Assembly (NCBI RefSeq): GCF_022832375.1
Contig: NZ_JALHLG010000005.1
Span: 62,001 to 126,000, forward strand
Length of the DNA: 64,000 bases
Reading direction: 5' to 3'
Source of the DNA: Novosphingobium beihaiense
GTDB taxonomy: Bacteria > Pseudomonadota > Alphaproteobacteria > Sphingomonadales > Sphingomonadaceae
The notes under the pieces were generated by a model that saw only the letters and a program-made list of their open reading frames with translations, had not been told where the DNA came from and ran no database searches. A program made the translations under genes and the position numbers. Below, piece after piece: positions 35,685 to 47,313 of this stretch. How positions within the stretch are numbered: the stretch's first letter is position 1; the number at the start of each line of letters is the position of its first letter.

Positions 35685-37538
35685 ATGGACGATTCACGCG
35701 AGACTTTCGGCGATTCCCCTCCCTGGGACGACAAGGAGACGGAAGAGGCCGCCCCCAGCGCCGCAGAACTTGAAGCGGCCGGGCAGTCGTCGATGTTCGG
35801 CGAGCCTGCACCTGCACCTGCACCTGCGCCTGCGCCGCAATCCGAAGCGGCTCCCGCACCGCAACCCGAAGCCGCGCCTGCGCCGGTTCCCGCGCCGCCG
35901 CCTGCCGGAACGCCCGCGCAGCCCTATCGTGTGCTCGCCCGCAAATACCGCCCGCAGACGTTCGGCGAACTGATCGGGCAGGAAGCCATGGTCCAGACGC
36001 TGGCGAACGCCATCAAGCGCGACCGGCTGGCCCATGCCTTCCTGATGACCGGCGTGCGCGGGGTCGGCAAGACCTCGACCGCGCGCCTGATCGCCAAGGC
36101 GCTCAACTGCATCGGGCCCGACGGGCAGGGCGGGCCGACCATCGATCCCTGCGGCCAGTGCGAACCGTGCCTCGCTATTGCCGAAGGCCGCCATATCGAT
36201 GTGATCGAAATGGACGCCGCCAGCCACACCGGCGTCGACGACGTGCGTGAGATCATCGAGGCGGTGCGCTATTCCGCCGTTTCCGCGCGCTACAAGATCT
36301 ACATCATCGACGAAGTTCACATGCTGTCTCGCAATGCATTCAATGCCTTGCTCAAGACACTTGAGGAACCGCCCGCGCATGTGAAGTTCCTCTTCGCCAC
36401 GACCGAAGTGGACAAGCTGCCGGTCACAGTGCTTTCGCGCTGCCAGCGCTTCGACTTGCGCCGCATCCCGACGCCGATGCTGGCGGAACACTTCGCGATG
36501 GTCTGCGGCAAGGAAGGCGTGGACGCGGAGGAAGAGGCGCTGTCGATGGTCGCCGCCGCGGCCGAGGGATCGGTGCGCGATGGCCTGTCGATCCTCGATC
36601 AGGCGATTGCCCATGCCGATCTTGATGGCGAGGGCAAAGTGCGCGCGGACAAGGTGCGCGACATGCTCGGCCTGTCGGACAAGTCGGTGCAGCGCAAGCT
36701 GCTCACCGCGATTCTCGACGGCAAGGGCGCGGACCTGCTGGAACTGGTGGCGCACCAGTTCTCGCTGGGCGTCGAGCCAGTGGCGATGATGCGCGGACTG
36801 ATGGAGCTCGCGCACCGCATTGCCGTGGCGCAAGTCAGCGGCGCGGCCGATGCGCCCTCGGCCGAAGAGCGCGAGGCGATCGAGAACTGGGCCAAGGCCT
36901 TGCGGGCCGGGCAGCTGCATCGCCTGTGGCAGTTGCTGCTCAAAGGGCATGACGAAGTCCGCTCCGCACCCGATCCGCTGGTGGCGGCGCAGATGGCGCT
37001 GCTGCGGATCATGCATGCCTCCGACATGCCCGACCCCGGCTCTCTGGTGAAGAAGCTGGAAGAACTGGCCGCACGGGCGCCCGCAGCCGCGCCTGCGGCG
37101 GAAGGCGGCGCGCCGGCGGCAGGTGCGCCTTCGGCAACGGCCTTGGTTGCGCCGCGCTGGGAAGCGCTGGTCGACGATGTCGAGCATTACGGCCAGCCGG
37201 TGGCGGCCAACGTGATGCGTATGCAGGTTCGCGTGGTTGAGCTGACGCCGGGGGTGCTCCGCTATGCGCAGCCGCCGGGGTTCAAGGAAGACATCTCCGG
37301 GCAGCTCAGGAATGCCCTGCAGGAGGCCACGGGTGAGCGCTGGCAGGTGGAACGGGTCAACGCCGAAGGCACGCCGACGCTGGTCGAGCAGGTGGAAGCA
37401 AAGACCGTAGCCGACCGGCAGGCCATGCACACCTCGCCGCTGGTGGCCGCCACGCTGGCCGCCTTTCCCGGGGCGGAACTGATTGAAGACGATCGCCCGG
37501 CCGCCGTTGGCGGCCGGTCACGCAATTGGAGACGTTGA
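35685..37538 (+). CDS. dnaX: DNA polymerase III subunits gamma and tau
   Basis: A 617-aa clamp-loader ATPase. An unusual N-terminal extension of about 80 residues, acidic then Ala/Pro-rich, precedes the AAA+ domain starting YRVLARKYRPQTFGELIG. Visible are Walker A GVRGVGKTSTARL, the zinc cysteines CGQCEPC with an earlier Cys in KALNC, Walker B IIDEVHML, sensor I LFATTEVDKLPVTVLSRCQRFDLRR, and the tau C-terminal region (PRWEALVDDVE). It assembles the replicative polymerase holoenzyme. Followed by ybaB with only one base between, the standard pairing. Confidence 0.96.
   Translation: MDDSRETFGDSPPWDDKETEEAAPSAAELEAAGQSSMFGEPAPAPAPAPAPQSEAAPAPQPEAAPAPVPAPPPAGTPAQPYRVLARKYRPQTFGELIGQEAMVQTLANAIKRDRLAHAFLMTGVRGVGKTSTARLIAKALNCIGPDGQGGPTIDPCGQCEPCLAIAEGRHIDVIEMDAASHTGVDDVREIIEAVRYSAVSARYKIYIIDEVHMLSRNAFNALLKTLEEPPAHVKFLFATTEVDKLPVTVLSRCQRFDLRRIPTPMLAEHFAMVCGKEGVDAEEEALSMVAAAAEGSVRDGLSILDQAIAHADLDGEGKVRADKVRDMLGLSDKSVQRKLLTAILDGKGADLLELVAHQFSLGVEPVAMMRGLMELAHRIAVAQVSGAADAPSAEEREAIENWAKALRAGQLHRLWQLLLKGHDEVRSAPDPLVAAQMALLRIMHASDMPDPGSLVKKLEELAARAPAAAPAAEGGAPAAGAPSATALVAPRWEALVDDVEHYGQPVAANVMRMQVRVVELTPGVLRYAQPPGFKEDISGQLRNALQEATGERWQVERVNAEGTPTLVEQVEAKTVADRQAMHTSPLVAATLAAFPGAELIEDDRPAAVGGRSRNWRR
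35805..35834 (+). repeat. Hexanucleotide microsatellite in dnaX (Ala-Pro codons)
   Basis: Five tandem hexamers (CCTGCA three times, then CCTGCG twice) encode Pro-Ala repeats within the N-terminal extension of DnaX. Copy number may vary between strains without breaking frame. Confidence 0.85.
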
Positions 37539-37539
37539 A

Positions 37540-37875
37540 ATGAAATCCATGGAAGAGATGATCCAGGCCGCCCAGAAGGCCGCCGAGACCATCCAGCAGC
37601 AGATGACCGAAACCCAGGCCAAGCTGGACTCGATGGAGATCGAGGGCTTGTCAGGCGGCGGCCTCGTCAAGATCCGCTGCTCGGCGAAGGGCCGCGTCAT
37701 TGGCGTCTCTATCGATGACAGCCTGATGCAGCCGGGCGAAAAGGGGATGCTCGAAGACCTCGTCGCCGCCGCTTACAACGATGCGCGGGTCAAGGCCGAT
37801 TCGGTTGCCAACGAGGAAATGGCCAAGGCGCAGCAGGGCATGGGCCTGCCGCCGGGCTTCAAGATGCCGTTCTGA
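37540..37875 (+). CDS. ybaB: YbaB/EbfC nucleoid-associated protein
   Basis: A 111-aa DNA-binding protein that forms a tweezer-like dimer. The helical N-terminus (EEMIQAAQKAAETIQQQMTETQAKLD) is followed by the central strands IEGLSGGGLVKIRCSAKGRVIGVSIDDSL and the C-terminal helix (LVAAAYNDARVKADSVANEEMAKA), then a Gly/Pro-rich end. The ATG follows TTGGAGACG; the frame is open upstream inside dnaX. It is coupled to dnaX as in most bacteria and converges on a GGDEF-EAL gene 16 bases away. Confidence 0.95.
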   Translation: MKSMEEMIQAAQKAAETIQQQMTETQAKLDSMEIEGLSGGGLVKIRCSAKGRVIGVSIDDSLMQPGEKGMLEDLVAAAYNDARVKADSVANEEMAKAQQGMGLPPGFKMPF

Positions 37876-37891
37876 GCAAGACTGTACCGGA

Positions 37892-39985
37892 TCAGGCGGC
37901 GGCGCTTGCCGGACCGCCTGTTTCCGTGTTCTGCGCTGCGGCCTGTTCCGCATAGAAGGATTCGATCGCTTCGGCTTCCACCGGCATGGAAAGGTGGAAG
38001 CCCTGCAAATGCGTGCATCCGGCCTCGCTCGCCGATTTGACGAGAAGGTGCTCGGACACGCCCTCGGCCACCACTTCGGCGCCGATCTGCCGGGCCATCT
38101 GCACGGCGGCATCGAAGACCGCGCGCGAGGTGGCATCGGCCTGGATATCCTTCACCAGCGAACGGTCGAGCTTGAGGCGGTCGAAGCGGAACGTCTTCAT
38201 CATGCACAGCGACGAGTAGCCCGTTCCGAAATCGTCGAGCGCGATACGAAACCCGGCGTTGCGGAGCAGCTCCAGCGTCAGCAGGGCGCGGGTGTTGCGC
38301 TCGATCGAGACGGTCTCGGTCACTTCCAGGATGACCCGGCCCGGCTGGATGCCGTGCATGCGGCAGCGTTCGAGCAGGAAGGGGACGAAGCCGTCCTGTT
38401 GCAGTTGCAGCGGCGAAAGGTTGATGCTCATCGACAAGTGCGGCCACTGCGTCAGATCGGACAGCGCGCGCTCGATGATCCAGGCCCCCAGTTGCGGCAT
38501 CCGGCCAGAGCGTTCGGCGGCGGGAATGAACTGGGCAGGGGAAACGTCGCCCAGGTCCGGGTGGCGCCAGCGCACCAGTGCTTCGACTTCACTGGCCTCG
38601 TCGCTCACGGCATAGATCGGCTGGTAGACCATGCGCAGTTCGCCGCTGGAGAGCGCGCGGGCGAGGTCGCGTTCGAGCATGCGGTCAAGATTCCGCGCAT
38701 CTTCCAGATCGGCGGTGAAGCCCGTGGCGCGGTTACGCCCGTTGCGTTTGGAAGCGTACAGGGCAAGGTCGGCCTTTGATATCAGTGTGGTGACGGCATC
38801 GTCCTGCACCGTGCCGCGTTCGACGTAGCCCAGCGAAATGGTGACGGCGATGGAAAAGCCGTCGAAGTCGAACGGCTCGCGCACTTTGGCAGCCAGCTTG
38901 CTGCAGAGCACGGCTGGCGTTTCGCCAGCGGGGCAGCGCGCGTAGAGCGCGAACTCGTCGCCGCCGATGCGGGCCACCAGCGCATCATCGCCGAGCACGG
39001 CGCGCGCCCGTTCGCCGATAAGCTGGACGAGCGTGTCGCCCACGGCATGGCCATAGTCGTCGTTGACGTATTTGAAGCGGTCGATGTCGAAGACGGCAAT
39101 GAATTCCCCGCCCGGCGCGGCCATATCCCGTATGCGGCGGGCGGCGGCATCAATGAAGGCCCGGCGGTTGGGCAGGCCGGTGGCCGGATCGGTGAATGCC
39201 AGATCCCGCACCGCGAGTGCATTGCGGCGGAATGTTTCGAGTGCGTGAGCCAGCGGGCGCAGTTCGCGCAAGGTGAAACGTTCCACGGCCAGATCGAGAT
39301 CGCCATCCGCCAGGCGGCGCAGCGAACCGTGCATCCTGCGCAGTGCGGGCAGAATGTTGCACGACAGGTCCCACAGGATAATCGCGGCGAGAACCAGCGT
39401 AACGATTCCGATGGTCGATACCCGCCCGAACCATTGCCGGGTCGATCTTTCCAGACTGGCATAGGCCTTGTCGCGGCGGTGCTCGGCCTGTTCCTGCAAG
39501 TGCGCGGCCGATGCCAGCATGCGGTCGACTTCCCGAAGGGCCTGATGCTTGGTTTCTCCGCCCGTTGCGACGGCGGCGACGACCTGATCGAGATTGCCGA
39601 AAGTATAGCGCTGCTCCGTCCAGTCGAACGTGCCTGGGGCATCCATGCGCATGGCGTTGACCGTTTCGCCGATGTTCATGGCCACGTCGGTCAGGTCATC
39701 GGCCTCGCGTGCTGTGCCTTCCTGGGTGGCTCCGTCCAGGCCGTTGGCCTCGATACGGAAGTGCAGCACCTGTTTCATCAATTGCGCGCTATGCTCGGCC
39801 ATGCTGATCGTGGCCTGCAGTTCCTCGCTTTCGCGGCGCAGCGCGACGGCCCGGTTCTGCGAGACGACCTGCAGCCCGAACGTGCAGGCGATGATCAGCG
39901 TGATGGCGAGAATCAGGCGCCGTTCCAACGATCCGAAAATCAGGCCTGAAAACCGCCTGATACGTTTGCCCACAATACCGAACAT
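37892..39985 (-). CDS. GGDEF-EAL protein with periplasmic sensor and HAMP
   Basis: A 697-aa membrane regulator of cyclic-di-GMP. Transmembrane helices at about 22-42 and 188-208 bracket a helical periplasmic sensor of about 145 residues. A HAMP segment (LPALRRMHGSLRRLADGDL) follows. The GGDEF domain (GLPNRRAFIDAAARR, RIGGDEFALY) has a canonical active site but no RxxD inhibitory site at the usual distance. The EAL domain is complete: VEALVRWRHP, VTETVSIER, ALDDFGTGYSSLCMM, KLDRSLV and VVAEGV. The net activity is probably phosphodiesterase, by inference. Divergent from lon. Confidence 0.93.
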   Translation of the reverse strand: MFGIVGKRIRRFSGLIFGSLERRLILAITLIIACTFGLQVVSQNRAVALRRESEELQATISMAEHSAQLMKQVLHFRIEANGLDGATQEGTAREADDLTDVAMNIGETVNAMRMDAPGTFDWTEQRYTFGNLDQVVAAVATGGETKHQALREVDRMLASAAHLQEQAEHRRDKAYASLERSTRQWFGRVSTIGIVTLVLAAIILWDLSCNILPALRRMHGSLRRLADGDLDLAVERFTLRELRPLAHALETFRRNALAVRDLAFTDPATGLPNRRAFIDAAARRIRDMAAPGGEFIAVFDIDRFKYVNDDYGHAVGDTLVQLIGERARAVLGDDALVARIGGDEFALYARCPAGETPAVLCSKLAAKVREPFDFDGFSIAVTISLGYVERGTVQDDAVTTLISKADLALYASKRNGRNRATGFTADLEDARNLDRMLERDLARALSSGELRMVYQPIYAVSDEASEVEALVRWRHPDLGDVSPAQFIPAAERSGRMPQLGAWIIERALSDLTQWPHLSMSINLSPLQLQQDGFVPFLLERCRMHGIQPGRVILEVTETVSIERNTRALLTLELLRNAGFRIALDDFGTGYSSLCMMKTFRFDRLKLDRSLVKDIQADATSRAVFDAAVQMARQIGAEVVAEGVSEHLLVKSASEAGCTHLQGFHLSMPVEAEAIESFYAEQAAAQNTETGGPASAAA

Positions 39986-40083
39986 AAACAGATGCGCTCC
40001 CGATGCCCGCGTTCTTGCGCTGGCAGAATGGCGCTATAAGACGCTAATCGTTGACAATATGTGATCATAACCAACTGAAATTA

Positions 40084-40113
40084 CTTGGTAATATTCACAA
40101 AAGTGTCATATTT
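40084..40113 (+). promoter_or_regulatory. Possible heat-shock (sigma-32) promoter of lon
   Basis: CTTG at 40084-40087 and CATATTT at 40107-40113 are separated by 19 bases, resembling the alphaproteobacterial heat-shock pattern CTTG-N17/18-CYTATNT with slightly long spacing. It lies about 135 bases before the lon start, in an AT-richer stretch. Inference from position and partial consensus only. Confidence 0.35.
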
Positions 40114-40246
40114 CACTGGTGTGACAACAAGGATCGGGGCGGGCATCCACAACTGGCCCGGAAAGGGCCATTGCGCTGGGCTGGCGGTGTCACCATATTT
40201 CGATCAACCGCCGATCCATCCCTTGGGGTTGGACGCGTCTTGGAAT

Positions 40247-42655
<2,409 letters not shown>

Positions 42656-42709
42656 TTGGCCGGGCCGGGCGCCTTTTTTCCGGTCGGAACAGGGCGTCCG
42701 GTTCGCAAT

Positions 42710-42739
42710 TTTCAGTCCTGCCGCGCGGGCTGACTGAAA
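42710..42739. terminator. Hairpin between lon and asd
   Basis: TTTCAGTC (42710-42717) and GACTGAAA (42732-42739) form a perfect 8-bp stem, extended by an imperfect GC stem inside (GCC/GGC with a GCGC loop). It lies 55 bases past lon. T runs are weak after it, though a T6 run occurs earlier at 42674-42679. It may terminate lon or be an insulating palindrome. Confidence 0.45.
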
Positions 42740-42842
42740 TTCTCATGCTCCCAGCGCTTGTAACGCGCGGGCAGGGGCGCTAACGCGCCGCCTTCGTGCG
42801 GGTACGATGCCTGCATGAGCCAAAGCTTAGAAGGATCTTGTA

Positions 42843-43868
42843 ATGGGTTACCGGGTAGCCGTTGTCGGTGCGACCGGAAATGTCGGCCGCGAAATGCTCA
42901 ACATCCTCGCCGAGCGCGAGTTTCCGTGCGACGAGATCGCCGCGGTCGCTTCGCCGCGCTCGACAGGCATGGAGATTGAGTTCGGCGAGACCGGTAAAAT
43001 GCTCAAGGTCAAGAACATCGAGCATTTCGATTTCACCGGCTGGGACATTGCCCTGTTCGCCGCCGGATCGGGCCCGACCAAGATCTATGCGCCCAAGGCC
43101 GCCGCGCAGGGCTGCGTGGTGATCGACAATTCGTCGCTCTACCGCATGGAGCCTGACGTGCCGCTGATCGTGCCCGAAGTGAACCCGGATGCGATCGATG
43201 GCTACACCCAGCGCAACATCATCGCCAACCCCAACTGCTCGACCGCGCAGATGGTCGTTGCGCTCAAGCCGCTGCACGACAAGGCGAAGATCAAGCGCGT
43301 CGTCGTCTCCACCTACCAGTCGGTTTCCGGCGCGGGCAAGGCGGGCATGGACGAGCTGTTCGAACAGAGCCGCGCGATCTTCGTGGGCGATCAGGCCGAG
43401 CCGCACAAGTTTACCAAGCAGATCGCCTTCAACGTGATCCCGCATATCGACGTCTTCCTCGATGACGGTTCCACCAAGGAAGAGTGGAAGATGGTCGTCG
43501 AGACCAAGAAGATCATGGACCCGAAGGTAAAGGTACAGGCCACATGCGTGCGCGTGCCGGTCTTCGTGGGCCACGCCGAATCGATCAGCCTCGAATTCGA
43601 GGATGAGATTTCGGCCGAGGAAGCTCAGAACATCCTGCGCGAGGCGCCGGGCGTGATGCTCGTCGACAAGCGTGAGGACGGCGGATACGTCACCCCGGTG
43701 GAATGCGTGGGCGATGGCGCGACTTACGTCAGCCGCGTGCGCGAAGACCCGACCGTGGAGAACGGGCTGGCGCTGTGGTGCGTCTCGGACAACCTGCGCA
43801 AGGGCGCGGCACTCAATGCTGTGCAAATTGCGGAACTTCTTGGCCGGCGCCATCTGAAAAAAGGCTGA
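42843..43868 (+). CDS. asd: Aspartate-semialdehyde dehydrogenase
   Basis: A 341-aa NADPH enzyme converting aspartyl phosphate to the semialdehyde, the branch point to lysine/diaminopimelate, threonine and methionine. It has the nucleotide-binding start YRVAVVGATGNVGREML, ASPRSTG, DNSSLYRME, the catalytic Cys in IIANPNCSTAQM, YQSVSGAGKAGMDEL, and VRVPVFVGHAESISLEFE with the catalytic His. An AAGGA site precedes the ATG. Monocistronic or leading into the DUF4336 gene 20 bases downstream. Confidence 0.97.
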   Translation: MGYRVAVVGATGNVGREMLNILAEREFPCDEIAAVASPRSTGMEIEFGETGKMLKVKNIEHFDFTGWDIALFAAGSGPTKIYAPKAAAQGCVVIDNSSLYRMEPDVPLIVPEVNPDAIDGYTQRNIIANPNCSTAQMVVALKPLHDKAKIKRVVVSTYQSVSGAGKAGMDELFEQSRAIFVGDQAEPHKFTKQIAFNVIPHIDVFLDDGSTKEEWKMVVETKKIMDPKVKVQATCVRVPVFVGHAESISLEFEDEISAEEAQNILREAPGVMLVDKREDGGYVTPVECVGDGATYVSRVREDPTVENGLALWCVSDNLRKGAALNAVQIAELLGRRHLKKG

Positions 43869-43888
43869 GTTATGATAGGTTTCCTCGC

Positions 43889-44629
43889 ATGACATCGAAG
43901 GAAACCTATTCGCCCCTGAATTGCCCCAAGCCTTTTGCCGAGGGCATCTGGATTTTTGACGGCCCGGTGATCCGCATGGATCTCGGGCCGTTCAAGGTTC
44001 CGTTCCCCACGCGCATGACAGTCGTGCGGCTGTCCGATGGCGCGCTGTGGGTGCATTCGCCGATCGCGCCGGACGAAGACCTCTTCGCGGCTGTCGATGC
44101 GCTGGGGCCGGTGCGGCACCTGGTCGCGCCCAATTCCATCCACTACTGGTACATGGCCGACTGGCTGGAGCGCTATCCCGATGCGCAGAGCTATGCCGTG
44201 CCCGATCTCGCCACCACCGCCAAACGCCCGTTCCGGATCGATCATCGGCTGGAGGACGGCGCGCGTTTTGGCTGGGAGAGCGATATCGACTGGCTGCTGG
44301 TCCCGGGCACCCGGGTGAGCGAGGCGGTGTTCCACATCCCCGCCGCGCAGACGGTGATCCTCGTCGACCTGATCGAGAATTTCGAGGCGGCGAAGCTCTC
44401 CAATCCCTTCATGCGCTTCATGCTGAAGCTGGTGGGCGGGCTCGATCCCAACGGCATGGCGCCGCTCGATCTGCGCATGACGTTCCGGCCCAAACGCGAG
44501 CAGGTGCGTGCACAGTTGCAGCACGTGGTGGACTGGCAGCCGGAAAAGGTGATCATGGCCCACGGCCGGGTCTACGACCGGTCGGGAACCGACGAACTGC
44601 GCCGCGCTTTCCGGTGGGCCATCGGATAG
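43889..44629 (+). CDS. DUF4336 domain-containing protein
   Basis: A 246-aa cytoplasmic protein. The DUF4336 family has a metallo-beta-lactamase-like fold with lost metal ligands. Recognisable segments are GIWIFDGPVIRM, FPTRMTVVRLSDGALWVHSPI, LGPVRHLVAPNSIHYWYMADW and VIMAHGRVYD. Function is unknown in the family. The ATG begins 20 bases after asd; an open frame further upstream overlaps asd and was not used. Confidence 0.85.
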   Translation: MTSKETYSPLNCPKPFAEGIWIFDGPVIRMDLGPFKVPFPTRMTVVRLSDGALWVHSPIAPDEDLFAAVDALGPVRHLVAPNSIHYWYMADWLERYPDAQSYAVPDLATTAKRPFRIDHRLEDGARFGWESDIDWLLVPGTRVSEAVFHIPAAQTVILVDLIENFEAAKLSNPFMRFMLKLVGGLDPNGMAPLDLRMTFRPKREQVRAQLQHVVDWQPEKVIMAHGRVYDRSGTDELRRAFRWAIG

Positions 44630-44701
44630 GCCCTATTTGATTTTGCGCATGGCGGTGGCGGTTCACGGTGGCGAAGATGCAATCGGAAAAGGAGCCCCAT
44701 C

Positions 44702-45067
44702 ATGGCGAAAAGCAATTTCAAGGACTGGCCGAACATGGCCAAGACGCTCAATCCGGCCGTCGGCGAACTCAAGCGCAGCGCGCCCGGGCCGATGCAGGCG
44801 TTCTCCGAGATGGGCAAGGCGGCGCTGGAGCCCGGCGCGCTCGACACCAAGACCAAGGAACTGATCGCGCTGGCCATCTCCGTGGCGGTGCGCTGCGATC
44901 CTTGCGTGACGTACCATTCCTCCGCTGCGCAGCGCGCCGGGGCCACGCGCGACGAAGTGGCAGAGGCGATGGGCATTGCCGTCTACATGGGGGCAGGGCC
45001 TTCGGCGATGTACGCCGCGCAGGCGCTTGAAGCTTTCGATCAGTGGGATGAAAAGGCGAAGGGCTGA
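44702..45067 (+). CDS. Carboxymuconolactone decarboxylase family protein (AhpD-like)
   Basis: A 121-aa small helical protein. The family core is TKELIALAISVAVRCDPCVTYHSSAAQRAGATRDEVAEAMGIAVYMG, with the redox CxxC (CDPC) and the nearby His of AhpD-type peroxidase reductases. A GGAG-containing site precedes the ATG. It is probably a thiol-dependent antioxidant enzyme rather than a true decarboxylase. It lies between the DUF4336 gene and an alpha/beta hydrolase on the same strand. Confidence 0.92.
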   Translation: MAKSNFKDWPNMAKTLNPAVGELKRSAPGPMQAFSEMGKAALEPGALDTKTKELIALAISVAVRCDPCVTYHSSAAQRAGATRDEVAEAMGIAVYMGAGPSAMYAAQALEAFDQWDEKAKG

Positions 45068-45233
45068 CTTCGGGCCGTGTCGGCACGCCGGTATTTTTCC
45101 GTTCGACCGGGCATTCCGGCTGTGACCCCTTGCATGAACGCGGGCTCGATACCAAGGATCTGCCACGCCACTACAGCGCGGCGACGCAAAGCGTTGTGCG
45201 GCAATGGAAAGCGGCAGGTCTGGAGGTTCCCGA

Positions 45234-45989
45234 GTGAGCGAAGTGCGCAAGGATTATATCGAAGGTTTCGGCGGTACGCGGCTGGCGGTCCATACGATGG
45301 GGACAGGGCGGCCCCTGCTGCTGCTGCACGGGTTGTTTTCCAGTGCGCAGGTCAACTGGATCAAGTACGGCAATGCGCAGATCCTGGCCGGGGCAGGCTT
45401 CGAAGTGATCATGCCGGATTTGCGCGCCCATGGCGAAAGCGAGGCGCCGCACGATCCCGCGCTCTATCCCGAAGACGTGCTGGTCGAGGACCTGAAGCGG
45501 CTGGTGGCCGAACTGGGGCTTGCCGACTACGATCTGGGCGGTTTCTCGCTCGGCTCGCGCACGTCGGTGCGCGGGGTTCTGGCCGGGCTTGCCCCGCGCA
45601 AGCTGGTGCTGGGCGGCATGGGGCTGTCGGGGCTGGCGGGCTGGGCACGGCGCTCGGCGCATTTCGTGGATGCTATCGACCGTTTCGGGACGATCGAACG
45701 CGGCGACAAGGCCTTCGTGGCGCAGGCCTTCATGAAGACGATGAAGGTGGACCGCATTGCGGCGCGGCTGTTGCTCGGTTCCGTCGACGATACGCCGCCG
45801 GAGGCCATTGCCGGTGTGCCTATGCCCACCTTGTGCGTCTGCGGCGCTGACGATCAGGACAACGGCTCCGCTCCGGATCTAGCGGAGGCCTTGCCTGACG
45901 GGCACTATGCTGAAGTGCCGGGCAACCACATGTCGTCAGTCACGTTCAAGGAAATGGGCCGCGCGATGGCGGAGTTCCTGCTGGCCTGA
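45234..45989 (+). CDS. Alpha/beta hydrolase
   Basis: A 251-aa hydrolase. The oxyanion segment is LLLLHGLFSS, Asp-containing MPDLRAHGESEAP follows, the nucleophile elbow is GGFSLGSRT (Ser), then the late acidic GADDQDNGSAPDL and the catalytic His in VPGNHMSSV. The GTG at 45234 was chosen because GGAGG lies seven bases before it. The substrate is not predictable; similar proteins are lactone or ester hydrolases. Its stop is adjacent to the converging L,D-transpeptidase gene. Confidence 0.9.
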   Translation: MSEVRKDYIEGFGGTRLAVHTMGTGRPLLLLHGLFSSAQVNWIKYGNAQILAGAGFEVIMPDLRAHGESEAPHDPALYPEDVLVEDLKRLVAELGLADYDLGGFSLGSRTSVRGVLAGLAPRKLVLGGMGLSGLAGWARRSAHFVDAIDRFGTIERGDKAFVAQAFMKTMKVDRIAARLLLGSVDDTPPEAIAGVPMPTLCVCGADDQDNGSAPDLAEALPDGHYAEVPGNHMSSVTFKEMGRAMAEFLLA

Positions 45990-45991
45990 GA

Positions 45992-47203
45992 TCAGGCGGA
46001 ACACTCGGTATCGAAGGCCTTGGCGAGGGCTGGCACCCGCTTGTCGCGCCCGTAGATGTCCGGCTGGACCACGAACGTGCCGTCGCCCAGCAGGCCCGCT
46101 GTGAAGTAGGTGATATAGACCGGCAGCGGTGAGGGCAGCTTCACTGTCGTGTTTTTCCGGCTCTCTACGACGGCGTCCACCTCTTCGCGTGTGCGGGCGC
46201 CGTCGAGCAGGGTGGTCGCGAAATTCAGCGCGTTGCCCACGCGGATGCAGCCGTGGCTGAAGGCTCTGACATCACGCTCGAACAGGCTCTTGCCCGGGGT
46301 GTCGTGCATGTAGACGCTGAAGGGGTTGGGCATGACCAGCTTCATCTGCCCCAGCGCGTTGTTCGGTCCCGGTTTCTGGCGGTAGCCGCTCGCGGTTTTC
46401 ACATAGCCGAGGCGGGCGGGAAAGCGGCCGTGCTTCTCCCGCACGATGCTGGCCGGGATGTTCCACCAGGGATTGAGGATCACGCCGGTGATCTGCGCCG
46501 AAAAGACCGGGCTGGGCGTCGAGCGCTTGCCGACGATGACGCGCCACGTTCCGGTCTGCTGGCCGTTTCGCCACAGACGCGCCTCGAACGTGGCGGTGTT
46601 GACGAGGACATAGGAGCGGCCCAGCGATCGCGGCATCCAGCGCCAGCGTTCCATGTTGCGGGCAATCGTTGCGCGCCGTTCGGGATCGGTCTCGGTGGCA
46701 AGCGCTTTACGCAGGGCCGCGTAATCGGGGTGAGCAGGGCGCAGGGCTTCGAAGAAGCCGTCTATGTCGTCCGAGGCGAGGGCCGCTTCCAGGCGGGGCT
46801 GGAGGTCTATCGCGGTATCGGTATCCGTGATGTGCCAGCCCGCCCGCTGCGCCGTTGTGGCAACGCCCAGCAAGTGCATGCGGCCCAGCTTGAGCGCCAG
46901 AGCCGATGCGGCGGTATCGATCGCGGCGTGGTCCCCGCTGGCAATGGCCGTTTCCAGTTCCTGCGTACCGGGTGAGGGCAGGGCATCCTGCGGTGCGGCA
47001 TGGACCCAGTGGAGCAGGCGGGCGATTTCGTCTGTGCTCCATGTCCCGGCGGGCAAAACCGGATCAGTGATCGCCTCGGGGCTGGCCGTGGCCGGGGGAG
47101 CCGGATTGTCGGCCGCCCCGCATGACATCAGGGCCAGAACCATCAGTGTAACGGGAAGAGCGCGCCCTCCCGGATACCTAGAAACGCTGTTTTCCATCGC
47201 CAT
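45992..47203 (-). CDS. L,D-transpeptidase lipoprotein (YcbB-like)
   Basis: A 403-aa cell-wall enzyme. The N-terminal signal has a lipobox-like ALMSC. A helical scaffold domain follows (residues about 50-200, with RNMERWRWMPRSLGRSYVLVN), then the YkuD catalytic domain with the nucleophile motif AFSHGCIRVGNAL and HDTPGKSLFERDVRAFSHGC context. WNIPASIVREK is also typical of the YcbB group. It would form 3-3 cross-links in peptidoglycan or attach proteins. ATG starts at 47203 and 47197 are both possible. Divergent from nothing obvious; amn lies upstream on the same strand. Confidence 0.9.
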   Translation of the reverse strand: MAMENSVSRYPGGRALPVTLMVLALMSCGAADNPAPPATASPEAITDPVLPAGTWSTDEIARLLHWVHAAPQDALPSPGTQELETAIASGDHAAIDTAASALALKLGRMHLLGVATTAQRAGWHITDTDTAIDLQPRLEAALASDDIDGFFEALRPAHPDYAALRKALATETDPERRATIARNMERWRWMPRSLGRSYVLVNTATFEARLWRNGQQTGTWRVIVGKRSTPSPVFSAQITGVILNPWWNIPASIVREKHGRFPARLGYVKTASGYRQKPGPNNALGQMKLVMPNPFSVYMHDTPGKSLFERDVRAFSHGCIRVGNALNFATTLLDGARTREEVDAVVESRKNTTVKLPSPLPVYITYFTAGLLGDGTFVVQPDIYGRDKRVPALAKAFDTECSA

Positions 47204-47313
47204 AGGGCAGTGAAAGCATAATTCGGGAACGTAGGACAATGAAATTTGGCACATTTCGCCGTGCTGTTTTGTCCTGCGTTCCCAAAGAGTGGCTTCCAGC
47301 CCGTGTCCGTGGC

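Noticed and set aside
35694..37430. 578-codon minus-strand open frame opposite dnaX
   Set aside because: Antisense shadow; includes the reverse reading of the Ala/Pro repeat and no plausible domain.
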